The position numbers and the translations under genes are program-made. Below are positions 8,653 to 17,049 of a DNA stretch of 64,000 bases, one piece after another. Origin of the DNA: Planctomycetota bacterium. Its GTDB lineage: Bacteria; Planctomycetota; UBA1135; GCA-002686595. The first letter of the stretch is position 1, and each line of letters opens with the position of its first letter. Under the pieces are notes generated by a model. That model was not told the origin of the DNA. It saw nothing but the letters and a program-made list of their open reading frames with translations, and made no database searches. Location of the stretch: contig DUCM01000018.1 of assembly GCA_012959785.1 (NCBI GenBank), positions 1 through 64,000 on the forward strand. Reading direction: 5' to 3'.

Positions 8653-9843
8653 TCAGGGCGCACTCAAGGATGAGCTTCTTGAGGGAGTCGGCGGAGCCAC
8701 GAGGAACTCTGCCGAGATGTGGTCGGCCAGGGCCAAGCTCTGTTCGGTCAGGCAAAAACAGCCCCGCGACTCTTCGAGGAGGCCCTCGCCAGCAAGGGCG
8801 CGGGCGCGAGTCTCGGCGGGGTCGTGGTGTTCCTGCCAGCCGGCGGTCTCACGGGCTTCGGAGGGCTTGACGCCGCGTTGGGTTCTCAGGCCCAACCACC
8901 AGGTCTCACCCAGGCGCGCGGCACCCTCTAGCTGTTCGCTCCAGGCCTCCGCCCCGGTGCCCTCCCCCACCCGACGGCGGTAGGTTTGAAGAGCCTTCGC
9001 GTTGCCCGCTCGGCGCCCCTGTACGCAGCTGACCGCCGAGGGTCCGATGCCGACATAACTCTTGTTGGCCCAGTAGCCCAGGTTGTGCGCGCACTCTTCG
9101 CCTGCGCGGGCAAAGTTTGAGATCTCGTAGGGCTCGAGTCCCGCAGCTCGTGCAGCTGCGCGAGTTTGGTACAGAAGCTCGAGTTCCGCATCGTCACCCA
9201 TGCGCTTGATGCGGCCCTGGTCCAGCCAGCGGCTGAAGACCGTGTCCTCTTCGAAGGCCAGGTTGTAGGCCGAGAGGTGTTCCGGTTCGAGGTCCAGGAC
9301 GCGTCCGAGGGCCGTTCCCCACGATGAGCCCTCCGTGCCCGGTGCAGCGAAGATCATATCGATGTTCAGTGAGCGCACACCTGCTTGGCGAGCGGCGTCA
9401 TAGGCTCGCAAGGACTGGTCGGTTGTGTGCACGCGACCAAACAGTTCCAGGACTTTGGGGTCGAGGGACTGAAAGCCGATCGAGAGGCGCGTCACGCCAA
9501 GGTCGAGCAGGGCGGCGGCCTTGTCACGGTCAAGGCTCTCGGGATTGCACTCGAGGGTGGTCTCGCTCGAGGAAGCGCGAAAGCCCGTGTGTTCTTCAAG
9601 GGCATCGAGCAAGTAACGCAGCTCCGCAATGGAGAGCAACGAAGGCGTGCCTCCACCGATGAAGAGCGTGCGCGGCGAGCGCGGCGAACGCTGGGCTGAT
9701 TCAGCCACGATTGCATCCAACGTGCCGCCGATGTCCTGGCCCTCGGCGGGCAAGGAGAAGAAGTCGCAGTAGTGGCACTTGGCTTGGCAGAAGGGCAAGT
9801 GCACATAGAGCGACGTGCCCGATGGCGCGCGCTCTTGCGGCAA
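8653..9843 (-). CDS. hemW: Radical SAM heme chaperone HemW (HemN-like)
   Basis: 396 residues if translation begins at the TTG at 9843, 4 nt after the sigma-factor stop; no ATG exists before residue 140 in this frame. The radical SAM cluster motif is C19-x3-C23-x2-C26 followed by Asp-Phe. That fits HemW (CxxxCxxCDF) better than the coproporphyrinogen oxidase HemN, which has a fourth nearby cysteine. GGGTPSLL follows near residue 65 and FQSLDPKVLELFGR near 125. HemW proteins are proposed to insert heme into respiratory enzymes. The gene is downstream of the sigma factor and likely in the same transcript. Confidence 0.85.
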   Translation of the reverse strand: MPQERAPSGTSLYVHLPFCQAKCHYCDFFSLPAEGQDIGGTLDAIVAESAQRSPRSPRTLFIGGGTPSLLSIAELRYLLDALEEHTGFRASSSETTLECNPESLDRDKAAALLDLGVTRLSIGFQSLDPKVLELFGRVHTTDQSLRAYDAARQAGVRSLNIDMIFAAPGTEGSSWGTALGRVLDLEPEHLSAYNLAFEEDTVFSRWLDQGRIKRMGDDAELELLYQTRAAARAAGLEPYEISNFARAGEECAHNLGYWANKSYVGIGPSAVSCVQGRRAGNAKALQTYRRRVGEGTGAEAWSEQLEGAARLGETWWLGLRTQRGVKPSEARETAGWQEHHDPAETRARALAGEGLLEESRGCFCLTEQSLALADHISAEFLVAPPTPSRSSSLSAP

Positions 9844-9847
9844 GAAC

Positions 9848-10864
9848 TCACTTCTTGCGAGGTGTTCGGTTTGGTTTGGGTTCGGCGTCTTGATTCTTGT
9901 CCTCTCCGCCCATGACCGAGTAGAGCTTGCGCAGAGAATCCTGTTCGATCTGGCGCACACGCTCGCGGGTCAGGCCAACAATCTTACCGATCTCCTTGAG
10001 GGTCATGGGGTCGGGGGCATTTTTCCCCAAACCGTAGCGCAGACGCAGGATCGTGGCCTCGCGCTCGTCGATGACCTTGAGCAACTCCTCGAGCTTGTTG
10101 AGCAGGTCGAGGTTGACCAGTTGTTCGTCGGGGGTGGCGCTGCCGACGTCTTCCACGGTGTCCTGATTTTGCGAGAGCACATCGAGGGAAATCTGCGGGC
10201 CCAGACCCGATGTGGCGATCGTGCGACGCAGGAGCGGCCAGTTGTTTCTCGGCACGCCGAGTTCCTCGGCAATCTCTTCCACCGTGGGTACGCGCCCCAA
10301 GCGGTAGGTCAACTCGTGGCTTGAGACGCGCCATTTGGAGATGATCTCGTTCATGTAGCTGGGCACGCGCACAGACTTGACCGTGTTGGTCAGGGCGCGG
10401 CGAATCGACTGTTTGATCCACCAGGTGCCGTAGGTCGAGAAGCGACAGCCGGCTTCGGGGTCGAACTTCTCGGCGGCCTTCAAGAGCCCCACATTGCCCT
10501 CGGCGATGAGGTCCGGCAGGGAGAGCCCCCGTTCGCTGTACATTTTGGCCACGGACACGACCAGGCGCAGGTTGGCGCGGATCAGATGTTCGCGTGCTTC
10601 CAGGTCGCCTTGATGGATCCGGCGACCGAGTTCCTTCTCCTGTTCGGGCGTGAGCAGGGGAACTTCGTTGATCTCTTGAAGATAGGTCTCGAGGCAGCGT
10701 TCGGAAGAGATAGCGGGCCTCCTTCCTGCCGGGGAGGGGCAGGAGGCTTGAATTGCGGCTGAAATCGGGGCGTGAGGGCCCCTGTCGGCCTTGGAAAAGT
10801 GAAAAACAGCCAGGAACTCATGAAGGGTGCGGAGTGGCGGACCCTCAGCGGGGCGCCTACCCAC
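9848..10864 (-). CDS. RNA polymerase sigma factor, sigma-70 family (RpoD/group 2 type)
   Basis: The protein holds sigma regions 1.2 to 4: ETYLQEINEVPLLT (1.2), LVVSVAKMYSERGLSLPDLIAEGNVGLLKAAEKF (2.1-2.2) and RFSTYGTWWIKQSIRRAL (2.3-2.4). The region 4 helix-turn-helix is LKEIGKIVGLTRERVRQIEQ. Region 1.1 is absent, as in many planctomycete-like primary sigmas. The GTG at 10864 is the first usable start downstream of the divergent gene and gives 338 residues. Homology, however, begins only near position 10711, where a strong AAGGAGG precedes an ATC codon by 6 nt. No in-frame ATG/GTG/TTG lies nearby, so the true start is uncertain. Confidence 0.85.
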   Translation of the reverse strand: MGRRPAEGPPLRTLHEFLAVFHFSKADRGPHAPISAAIQASCPSPAGRRPAISSERCLETYLQEINEVPLLTPEQEKELGRRIHQGDLEAREHLIRANLRLVVSVAKMYSERGLSLPDLIAEGNVGLLKAAEKFDPEAGCRFSTYGTWWIKQSIRRALTNTVKSVRVPSYMNEIISKWRVSSHELTYRLGRVPTVEEIAEELGVPRNNWPLLRRTIATSGLGPQISLDVLSQNQDTVEDVGSATPDEQLVNLDLLNKLEELLKVIDEREATILRLRYGLGKNAPDPMTLKEIGKIVGLTRERVRQIEQDSLRKLYSVMGGEDKNQDAEPKPNRTPRKK

Positions 10865-11023
10865 CTTCAGCGGAATACCTACGAAGTGGAGTGGCAGGCT
10901 TGGATCGGGCCTGGGTGCCACCAGTCTTGAGCCAGGTTGGGCAATTCTGGGGAGGGCACCGCGGGTTGAGGTCTGGTATCCTCTCCCCAAGGGCCCAGGG
11001 CATGCTCCTGGACCCCCTCGACC

Positions 11024-12331
11024 ATGGGCCAGACCTCTCTCAACCGCATTATCACCGAGGAGGACTTTGCGCGTGCCTTGGCCCAGGAGTGCCGGCCTTT
11101 TTTTCAGCTCGCAAACACCCTCCGAAGGCGTGCAGACCCCGAAAGAGCCCGCAAGCACCTCGATCAGATGGTGATCGAGGCGGACATGGTGGAGGCCTTT
11201 CTCGACGACCACGGGGCACGCTACAACCGCGGTTTCCACTTCTTCCGCGAACTGGTGGCCTCGATTCGGGGCTTCAGTCAGGCCGGTTTTGCCCTGGCGC
11301 ACCTCGCCTACCGTTTCGATGGCTACCGCGCCTCCCTGGCCCTCGACCCGGGGTGCGAGGAGGAGTTCCGCGCCGCTCTCGCGGAGGCCTCAGCCTTTGT
11401 GGGCTCCGCAGTGGAAACCCTGCTCGAGGCCTGTCGAGAGGAAGCGGTGCTAATTGGGGTACAATGGGACAATAACCTCTTCCCAGGGGAGGGTTTGCGT
11501 GCTGCTCAAGTGCAATTGAGCCTGCCGCGGAACCTGGGCGAGGAAGCCCTGGAGGAGGATGGCATGCAGCCCTCCGAGATCGCCAGCAAGTATCTCGAGG
11601 TCTGCAGCCTTTTCAATGGATTGGGCGTGCGCACCATCGAGGACGAAGCCGACCGCGAGGCCTACCTCAGCCGGGTCTGTCGCGAGGAGCACGCGCGGGT
11701 TTTCGAGGCCACGGTGCACAACTTGCAATCGGCCTACGACACCCACTTCAAGGACACCAAGCTCGAGCTCGACGAGCCCCGCCTGGCCCAGTTGCGGGGC
11801 CACGCTTCGGCCGCCTTCCACCTGCTTGAGGCCGTGACGATCCTGGCCCACTTCGTGGAGCGCCACGAGGCCTACCAGGCGGATAACACCATTGGGGGCC
11901 GTATGAATCAAATCGTGCAGCGTTCCGAGGTGCGCCGTATCACCCTCAATGTGTTGCTCCTGTGGAGCCAGAGGTTGATCGAGTTCGGCCGCGACAACGC
12001 CCAGGCCCTGCTCACCAGCTTCACCAATGTGAAGCAATTGGAGTTGAGCCTGCCCCCCGACCTGGTGGTGCATGCGCGACCCGCGTCTCTGATTGTGGGG
12101 ATCGTCAACCACCACGGCACGCCGGTGGAACTCGAGGTGGGTGGTCAGACCGCCAATGCCGGCTCGATTCTCGAGGTGATGATCGCCGTGGGATCGCACC
12201 CCGATTGTCGCACGTACCTCTTCCGTGGGGACGAGTGCCCCCTGCGAGACATAGAGTCCCTGTTCACCGCCGGGCTGGGCGAAGGGGGGCTCGAGAGCTT
12301 GCCCGAGAACTTGGCCTATCTGGCAACATAG
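11024..12331 (+). CDS. Unknown helical protein with C-terminal HPr-like phosphocarrier domain
   Basis: 435 residues. The first 330 or so are mostly helical with no family I recognise (FHFFRELVASIRGFSQAGFA..., IASKYLEVCSLFNGLG...). Residues about 340-425 look like HPr: VVHARPASLIVGI matches the phosphohistidine-site motif GLHARPA (His at 350), and GQTANAGSILEVMIAVG matches the usual GKKVNAKSILGLMSLG stretch with its regulatory serine position. PTS enzyme I and EIIA genes are not in this window, so a sugar-transport role is not supported. A regulatory phosphocarrier role, comparable in logic to nitrogen-PTS systems, is possible. It is divergent from the sigma factor gene across 159 bp. Confidence 0.65.
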   Translation: MGQTSLNRIITEEDFARALAQECRPFFQLANTLRRRADPERARKHLDQMVIEADMVEAFLDDHGARYNRGFHFFRELVASIRGFSQAGFALAHLAYRFDGYRASLALDPGCEEEFRAALAEASAFVGSAVETLLEACREEAVLIGVQWDNNLFPGEGLRAAQVQLSLPRNLGEEALEEDGMQPSEIASKYLEVCSLFNGLGVRTIEDEADREAYLSRVCREEHARVFEATVHNLQSAYDTHFKDTKLELDEPRLAQLRGHASAAFHLLEAVTILAHFVERHEAYQADNTIGGRMNQIVQRSEVRRITLNVLLLWSQRLIEFGRDNAQALLTSFTNVKQLELSLPPDLVVHARPASLIVGIVNHHGTPVELEVGGQTANAGSILEVMIAVGSHPDCRTYLFRGDECPLRDIESLFTAGLGEGGLESLPENLAYLAT

Positions 12332-12367
12332 GGCAGATGCCACCCATGTGCGAGGTGTTTGAAGCCC

Positions 12368-13102
12368 CTATACGCCCATTGTGAGGCGGTTAGCGAGGGC
12401 TTCGGGCAGTCCAGCAGCCCGGATTCTATCGGCCTCGCGGGTGATATCGTACTCAACACGGCGAATAGAGACCGTGTCCAGGGCCGTATCGAAAAGGGCA
12501 TAGGCCGCCCGCGGATCTTCATCCCGGGGTTGGCCCACACTACCGACATTGACCAGGGCCCGATGGGTGTCAGCGAGGTCAATCTCCGTGGCCGCTGTGT
12601 AGGCCGTACGGTGCGGGTCGTCCACAAGCCGGAGCAGGCTACGCGGGACATGGGTGTGGCCGATGAAGCACACGGAGCTGCCCATTATATCCAGGCTAGG
12701 GCCCGCATCGAGGGTGCTGTTGACATACTCGAAATGCTCGGGGTTGGCGTAGCTCCCGTGGGCCACCGAGCAGTCTTCGAGGTCCAGAAGGTAGGGCAGG
12801 CCCTTCAGCCATTGCTTATGATCCTGGCTGAGGACCGCCGCAGTCCATCGAATAGCCTCCTTGGCGTGGCGGTTGAAGTAATAGAGTTCCAGCTCAGCCA
12901 CCGTCGCTGCGTCATGATTGCCCTTGACCACCAGCACCCCTCGATCACGCAAGGTGGCGATACACTCGGCTGGTGCAGCTCCGTAGCCCACCACATCTCC
13001 TACGCTGAGGACGACTCCCACCCCTTCGGCCGAAAAGCACCCCAGAACCGCCTCCAGGGCCGATAGATTGCCATGAATGTCGCCCAGGATGCCGTAGATC
13101 AC
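12368..13102 (-). CDS. Metallophosphoesterase, calcineurin-like YfcE/ApaH-type
   Basis: 244 residues. The N-terminal metal-binding motifs of the family are all present: GDIHGN (residues 7-12), GDVVGYG near 35 and GNHD near 60. The later histidine motifs are AHGSY near 113 and IGHTHVP near 148. It is therefore a dinuclear metal phosphodiesterase or phosphatase; the natural substrate cannot be read from sequence. Its ATG overlaps the stop of the upstream membrane-protein gene by 4 nt, so the two form a coupled pair. It converges with the HPr-domain gene. Confidence 0.85.
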   Translation of the reverse strand: MIYGILGDIHGNLSALEAVLGCFSAEGVGVVLSVGDVVGYGAAPAECIATLRDRGVLVVKGNHDAATVAELELYYFNRHAKEAIRWTAAVLSQDHKQWLKGLPYLLDLEDCSVAHGSYANPEHFEYVNSTLDAGPSLDIMGSSVCFIGHTHVPRSLLRLVDDPHRTAYTAATEIDLADTHRALVNVGSVGQPRDEDPRAAYALFDTALDTVSIRRVEYDITREADRIRAAGLPEALANRLTMGV

Positions 13103-13782
13103 GATCCACCCCCGTCCGCATCCAGGGCCGGGCTGGGTCGAGTGGGCAGGGCGAGAAGTAGCAGCAGGCCCAAGGCAAGCAGCGGCAGGGCTGCATCAGC
13201 CCAGCCCTCGAGGGCGGGCCTCAGATCTCGCTGGGTTCTCAGGAGGTTGACCAAACCTCCAAAAAACCCGCCCTGGGAGGGTGTCAGAGCGGGTATGAGC
13301 CACACGGCTAGCACCAGCGCCAGGGGGCGCGTTTCCCGGGGCAAGGGCAGCATCAGGGCAGCGAGGCCCAGGAGCAGCAGATGGCCCCACGAAAACAAGG
13401 CGGCGGGAAGGATTTCTAGCCAGTGAAGGTCAAGGGACCCACCGAAGATCAGGGGCCCGAGGATTCCCAAGCCCAAGCCCAGGCCGGCGGCCGCGCCCAG
13501 GGCGGCAAGGCGCGCCAAGGCGGCCCTGCGCCAGTGGGCTCGGTGGAAGAGCCAGCGGCAGCGGCTCAGGGGGCCCATGGCCAACAGCACACCAAGGAGG
13601 CTCCCGATCCAGCCAGCCTCCAAGGCCAGGCGCGATCCATGGTCTCCCCCTATCGTGAGGGCCACAGGGCTGAAGACCACGACCAGGGGCCAAAGGGCCA
13701 GGCTCACAGCCCCCCCCAACCAAGCCGCGGGAGTTCGGGCAAGGCGAAGGAGCATCCAACGGGCGGATTGGAGGGCGTGCAT
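13099..13782 (-). CDS. Hydrophobic multi-pass membrane protein, unknown function
   Basis: 227 residues with about six membrane helices, rich in Leu, Ala and Gly. The N-terminus (MHALQSARWMLLRLARTPAAWLGG) resembles the start of ABC-2-type permease subunits. No motif proves that, and no ATPase gene is adjacent. The last helix (ALPLLALGLLLLLALP) is followed by a short polar tail. It is coupled by a 4-nt overlap to the downstream metallophosphoesterase. Coding is supported by length, hydrophobic pattern and coupling. Confidence 0.7.
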   Translation of the reverse strand: MHALQSARWMLLRLARTPAAWLGGAVSLALWPLVVVFSPVALTIGGDHGSRLALEAGWIGSLLGVLLAMGPLSRCRWLFHRAHWRRAALARLAALGAAAGLGLGLGILGPLIFGGSLDLHWLEILPAALFSWGHLLLLGLAALMLPLPRETRPLALVLAVWLIPALTPSQGGFFGGLVNLLRTQRDLRPALEGWADAALPLLALGLLLLLALPTRPSPALDADGGGS

Positions 13783-14040
13783 GGGTTAGCTCTACGACCT
13801 AGAAGCCCTCTAATCCAGGGTTTCATGGCCGCCGCGAGGATTTTCCTGGAGGAAAGGGCAGGGCTCCAGGGCCGTGCTGCGCAGGGCCCCCTCCGCGCCA
13901 ACAGGGAAAGGGAAAGGGGCTGCGCCTCTGCGGGCCTCGGAGATGGGCAGAAAATCACCACCTCTTTTGTTCTCTCCGGTCCTGTGCCTTGACCCTTCCC
14001 TTTCAGACCTTAGCCTGGGCCCTAGCGCTTTTCAGCGATA

Positions 14041-14060
14041 GGCTGGCAACCAGCCTTTTT
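14041..14060 (+). terminator. Terminator-like hairpin with U5 tract in the parB leader
   Basis: A 6-bp stem (14041-14046/14050-14055) with a CAA loop is followed directly by five T residues. It lies 47 bp upstream of the parB ATG in the 13783-14106 gap between divergent genes, so no upstream plus-strand gene needs terminating. It may act as an attenuator. A weak sigma-70-like pair (TTGACC at 13989, TAGCCT at 14011, 16-bp spacing) lies just upstream. The rest of this gap shows nothing else I can name. Confidence 0.4.
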
Positions 14061-14106
14061 CCCCAGGCAACCTCCCGGGATTTCTCCCACCAACCTAGAC
14101 CACTCC

Positions 14107-15006
14107 ATGGAACGACGATTAGGCAGAGGCCTCGGATCCCTGCTCGGATCCTCCGCTGGCACCGATAACACCCCCGCGGCTCCGAACATGATCGCCCTGA
14201 GCGAGATCAGGCCCAACGCCGAGCAGCCCAGGCTTGTCTTTGATCCAGCGGGCTTGGAAGAACTACGAGACTCCATCGAAAAGCACGGTGTTTTGCAGCC
14301 CATCATCGTGCGGGCGGTGAAGGATGGCTACGAACTCATTGCAGGCGAGCGTCGCTGGCGCTGCGCACGCCTGGCAGGCCTCGACAAGATCCCCGCCATT
14401 GTGCGCGAGGTGCCCGAAGACCAGCGCCTGGAACTCGCCCTGGTCGAGAACCTCCAGCGCCGAGACTTGGGGGCCCTCGAGAAGGCCCGGGGCTACCACC
14501 GACTCATGAAGGCCCACGGACTGACTCAAGAGAAGGTCGCCGAGGGCGTGGGCCTCAAGCGCTCTACCATCGCCAACCACCTGCGCCTGCTTGACCTTCC
14601 CCGGGAGGTCCAAGAGGCTCTGAGCACAGACCTGATCACCATGGGCCATGCTCGGGCCATGCTTGGGAGTCGCTCCGAGGTCGACCAAAAAGCACTCTTG
14701 GGGCGAATCGTCCGAGAAGGCCTCTCGGTGCGACAAATCGAAGGCCTCGTTCGGGGCAAGGACCCTTCGGCGGTCACGGCCACGACCCAGGCCCCCGCCA
14801 GGGCTTCTTCAGGTGAGCCAGAGGTCGAACTCCAGCCCGCAGAACCCTGGCTCCAGGACCTCCAGCGCCGGATGCAGATTCACCTGGGCGCCAAGGTTTC
14901 CATGGCCAACCGCGAGGGCTTCAAGGGCCGGATTGTGATTGAGTACCACGGCCGTGAGGACCTCGATCGCCTTCTCGAGCTGCTCGCTCCTCGGGAGACG
15001 GTGTAA
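14107..15006 (+). CDS. parB: Chromosome partitioning protein ParB
   Basis: ParB is a CTP-dependent DNA clamp that loads at parS and spreads. It has 299 residues and starts MERRLGRGLGSLLG, the usual N-terminal ParA-stimulating Arg/Lys-rich peptide. The CTPase/ParB-box residues are GERRWRCARLAGL (near 79-91) and VENLQRRDL (near 116). The helix-turn-helix is about 137-165 (LTQEKVAEGVGLKRSTIANHLRLL), and there is a C-terminal dimerisation segment. A large palindrome with a parS-like core begins 14 bp after the stop codon. parA is about 9 kb away on the other strand. Confidence 0.95.
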   Translation: MERRLGRGLGSLLGSSAGTDNTPAAPNMIALSEIRPNAEQPRLVFDPAGLEELRDSIEKHGVLQPIIVRAVKDGYELIAGERRWRCARLAGLDKIPAIVREVPEDQRLELALVENLQRRDLGALEKARGYHRLMKAHGLTQEKVAEGVGLKRSTIANHLRLLDLPREVQEALSTDLITMGHARAMLGSRSEVDQKALLGRIVREGLSVRQIEGLVRGKDPSAVTATTQAPARASSGEPEVELQPAEPWLQDLQRRMQIHLGAKVSMANREGFKGRIVIEYHGREDLDRLLELLAPRETV

Positions 15007-15020
15007 GGGTCCCGGACAGA

Positions 15021-15064
15021 AGAGCGAGGGCCTTTGTTCCATGTGGAACAAAGGCCCTCGCTCT
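15021..15064. promoter_or_regulatory. 44-bp perfect palindrome with parS-like core
   Basis: Arms 15021-15041 and 15044-15064 are exact 21-bp reverse complements around a 2-nt centre. The central 16 bp (15035-15050, TGTTCCATGTGGAACA) differ from the widely conserved parS TGTTTCACGTGAAACA at three positions. It sits 14 bp after parB and 18 bp before the end of the convergent cyclophilin gene. It could serve as parS, as a bidirectional terminator, or both. No U-tract is obvious. Confidence 0.6.
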
Positions 15065-15082
15065 GTCTTGAGGCTCTCCTGC

Positions 15083-16111
15083 TCAGGCGTCAGGCAACAC
15101 CTCGGTGCCAAGGATCGCAATAGGGTTGAGGGGCCGACCGGTGGGGCCCTCGGTGGCCGCGTTGGAGATTTCAGAGACCACATCCAGGCCCTCGATGACC
15201 TTGCCGAAGACCATATAGCGGTGGTCGAAAAAGTGCACTGGGGCCACGGTTAGATAGAAGAGGCTGCCGTTGGGGTTTTCTTCACCCTGCTTGACCGCCA
15301 TGCCCAGGTAGCCTGTGAAGTTGGATAGCCCGGTCTCGGTTTTCTCCAGGGTGTAGTCCGCCCCTCCCAAGCCCCAATCTTCGCCACCGTCTTCCCTGGT
15401 GGAGGGGTCGCCGGCCTCAATCAGCATCCCCGCCCTAACGCGGTGGACTTTAGTGTTGTCGTAAAACCCTTCTCCGCAAAGCTTTAGGAAGTTCTCGGTG
15501 AGCTTCGGGGCTCGCTCGGCGTAGAGGGCCACGAGCACTTCCCCGCTGTCGGTTTGGATTCGAACCCTGGGGCCACCCGGGGCTGGAGCCGGGTTGTCGT
15601 AAAGGGCCGGGTGCTCAGGGCGCCAGACCGCCTCGGCTTCGTAGGCCTTGGTCATTTGGTCGATCAGGGTGATGGGCGTGGTGCTGTCGCCAAACTTGTA
15701 GCGCCGAGTCACCAAGGGGTGGGTCGGGAAGCCTTGTCGCAACCGGCTCAGGGCGACCACGGCCTCGGCGTCCCGGCCCTCCTCGTGGAGGCCTTGGGCT
15801 TCGAGAAAGAGCCCCCAGGGTGCCGCCGCGGTGCCCTCCAATTCCGTCGCCAGGCCCGTCAGTCCCTCCACGCTTCCCACGAGGCGCCCGGACTGGGGGT
15901 CCTGCTCGAGTTCCGCCATCAAGAGCCCCCAGCTGCGATCCATGGCGCCAGCTTCGGCCTGGCCCCGGTACTGGTTGTAGAGGATGCCCGCTGCCAGGGC
16001 GAGAGCCAGCACGGCGGCTTTGGGCCAATGGCGTTCGACAAACGCTGCAAAAGGCGATTGCTCTTCGTGGGCGGCGACTGTGACTTCGGTAGGTGCCTTG
16101 TGTTCGGCCAT
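15083..16111 (-). CDS. Membrane-anchored cyclophilin-type peptidyl-prolyl isomerase
   Basis: 342 residues. The N-terminal 25 residues are polar. One membrane helix follows at about 30-46 (AAVLALALAAGILYNQY), then a periplasmic segment reminiscent of tetratricopeptide-type helices (residues 50-170). A cyclophilin domain occupies about 185-340: VRIQTDSGEVLVALYAERAPKLTENFLKLC, KVHRVRAGMLIEAGD, NGSLFYLTVAP and YMVFGKVIEGLDVV. The catalytic Arg of the usual FHRVI/PGFMIQGG stretch lines up with HRVRAGMLIEAGD, a diverged version. It likely folds or scaffolds proteins at the outer face of the inner membrane. Confidence 0.85.
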   Translation of the reverse strand: MAEHKAPTEVTVAAHEEQSPFAAFVERHWPKAAVLALALAAGILYNQYRGQAEAGAMDRSWGLLMAELEQDPQSGRLVGSVEGLTGLATELEGTAAAPWGLFLEAQGLHEEGRDAEAVVALSRLRQGFPTHPLVTRRYKFGDSTTPITLIDQMTKAYEAEAVWRPEHPALYDNPAPAPGGPRVRIQTDSGEVLVALYAERAPKLTENFLKLCGEGFYDNTKVHRVRAGMLIEAGDPSTREDGGEDWGLGGADYTLEKTETGLSNFTGYLGMAVKQGEENPNGSLFYLTVAPVHFFDHRYMVFGKVIEGLDVVSEISNAATEGPTGRPLNPIAILGTEVLPDA

Positions 16112-17049
16112 GGGGCGCTAAGTTCCTCGTAAAGGGGCGATAAAAGACCCGCCGACCAGGTGTTCGGCGTCCAGGCCCCTCCGAGATGGGGGGCGCTGAG
16201 GCGGAGAGAGTTGTTTATCGGGAGCGTTGGTGTTCGAACTCGCGTCGAGCTCTCGTGAAACAAGCCGGGAGTTCCAGATTTGTCCGTGGGCGCAGGCGCC
16301 GAGAGCGGTGCCTCCACGGGCCGCGCATTATAGGCGCGGGGACGGGCAAGCAACAAGAGTCAGAGTGGCGCCCAAGGCGCGGGGCTCCTCGACGAGCGTC
16401 GCCTGGCGCTCCTGGGAAGTCTGTCCGAGTTCCAACGCACGACACGGGTCACGCGCTATCAGGCCGAGCTCGCGCCGGGAGGAGAATCCGTGCTGGCTGT
16501 GGCGCGCGACCTGGCAACAGGGGGCGGCGCGAAACTCCTCGACGGCGTGGATGAGATTCGCCAGGCCTTCCTCTATCACGAGCGGGAGTTCCGCTCCCGC
16601 ACAAGGCACGCCTCCGAGGCTCGTATCACGCGACGCCAAACAGGCGCTGAAGGCTGCATCCGGAATCAAACACGACGAATGAGTTGGAGGAGTTCCGGAG
16701 TGCCGGGTGAGGGCCGTGCAAGCCGCTCGGGCGCCAACTTCCGGGGGGGCGTGATGCATCACTCGGGGGGCCGCCGGTGCTCCGCCGACCGCTCGAGGGA
16801 GGACCAGCCCAAGGGAACTGAGTTTCCTGCTCCACGGCCGACCCGAGCCTCGCGAGCCCCAAGCGCGCCGCTTCGCGAGGGCCATGGACCCGGCCGTCTG
16901 TCGGGCGGTGGAGTGGCGCGTCTGGCTGTGCTCGGGGCCCCCAGCGGAGCCATGGTTTCACCAGATTGGCATTTGGCTTATTCTGTGGGGCCACCTGCGG
17001 GCCGGGTGGATGGGCCGGCCTCCCCCGAACTTGACCTTAGAAACCGCTA
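16112..17049. other. Gap of 0.94 kb with a possible decayed gene (about 16334-16682)
   Basis: No intact gene is convincing here. On the plus strand, the frame through 16385-16625 reads like protein (LLDERRLALLGSLSEFQ..., LLDGVDEIRQAFLYHEREF). It has no good start and soon loses coherence. A neighbouring frame then gives a sensible short end (SRDAKQALKAASGIKHDE, stop at 16680-16682), suggesting a frameshifted remnant. Positions 16740-17049 are GC-rich and carry only conflicting short frames. No tRNA, repeat or insertion sequence was seen. Confidence 0.3.

Noticed and set aside
16328..16885. 185-codon minus-strand frame in the 16.1-17.0 kb gap
   Set aside because: Composition is that of an antisense shadow (Arg, Ala, Pro-rich), without start signal or recognisable motif.
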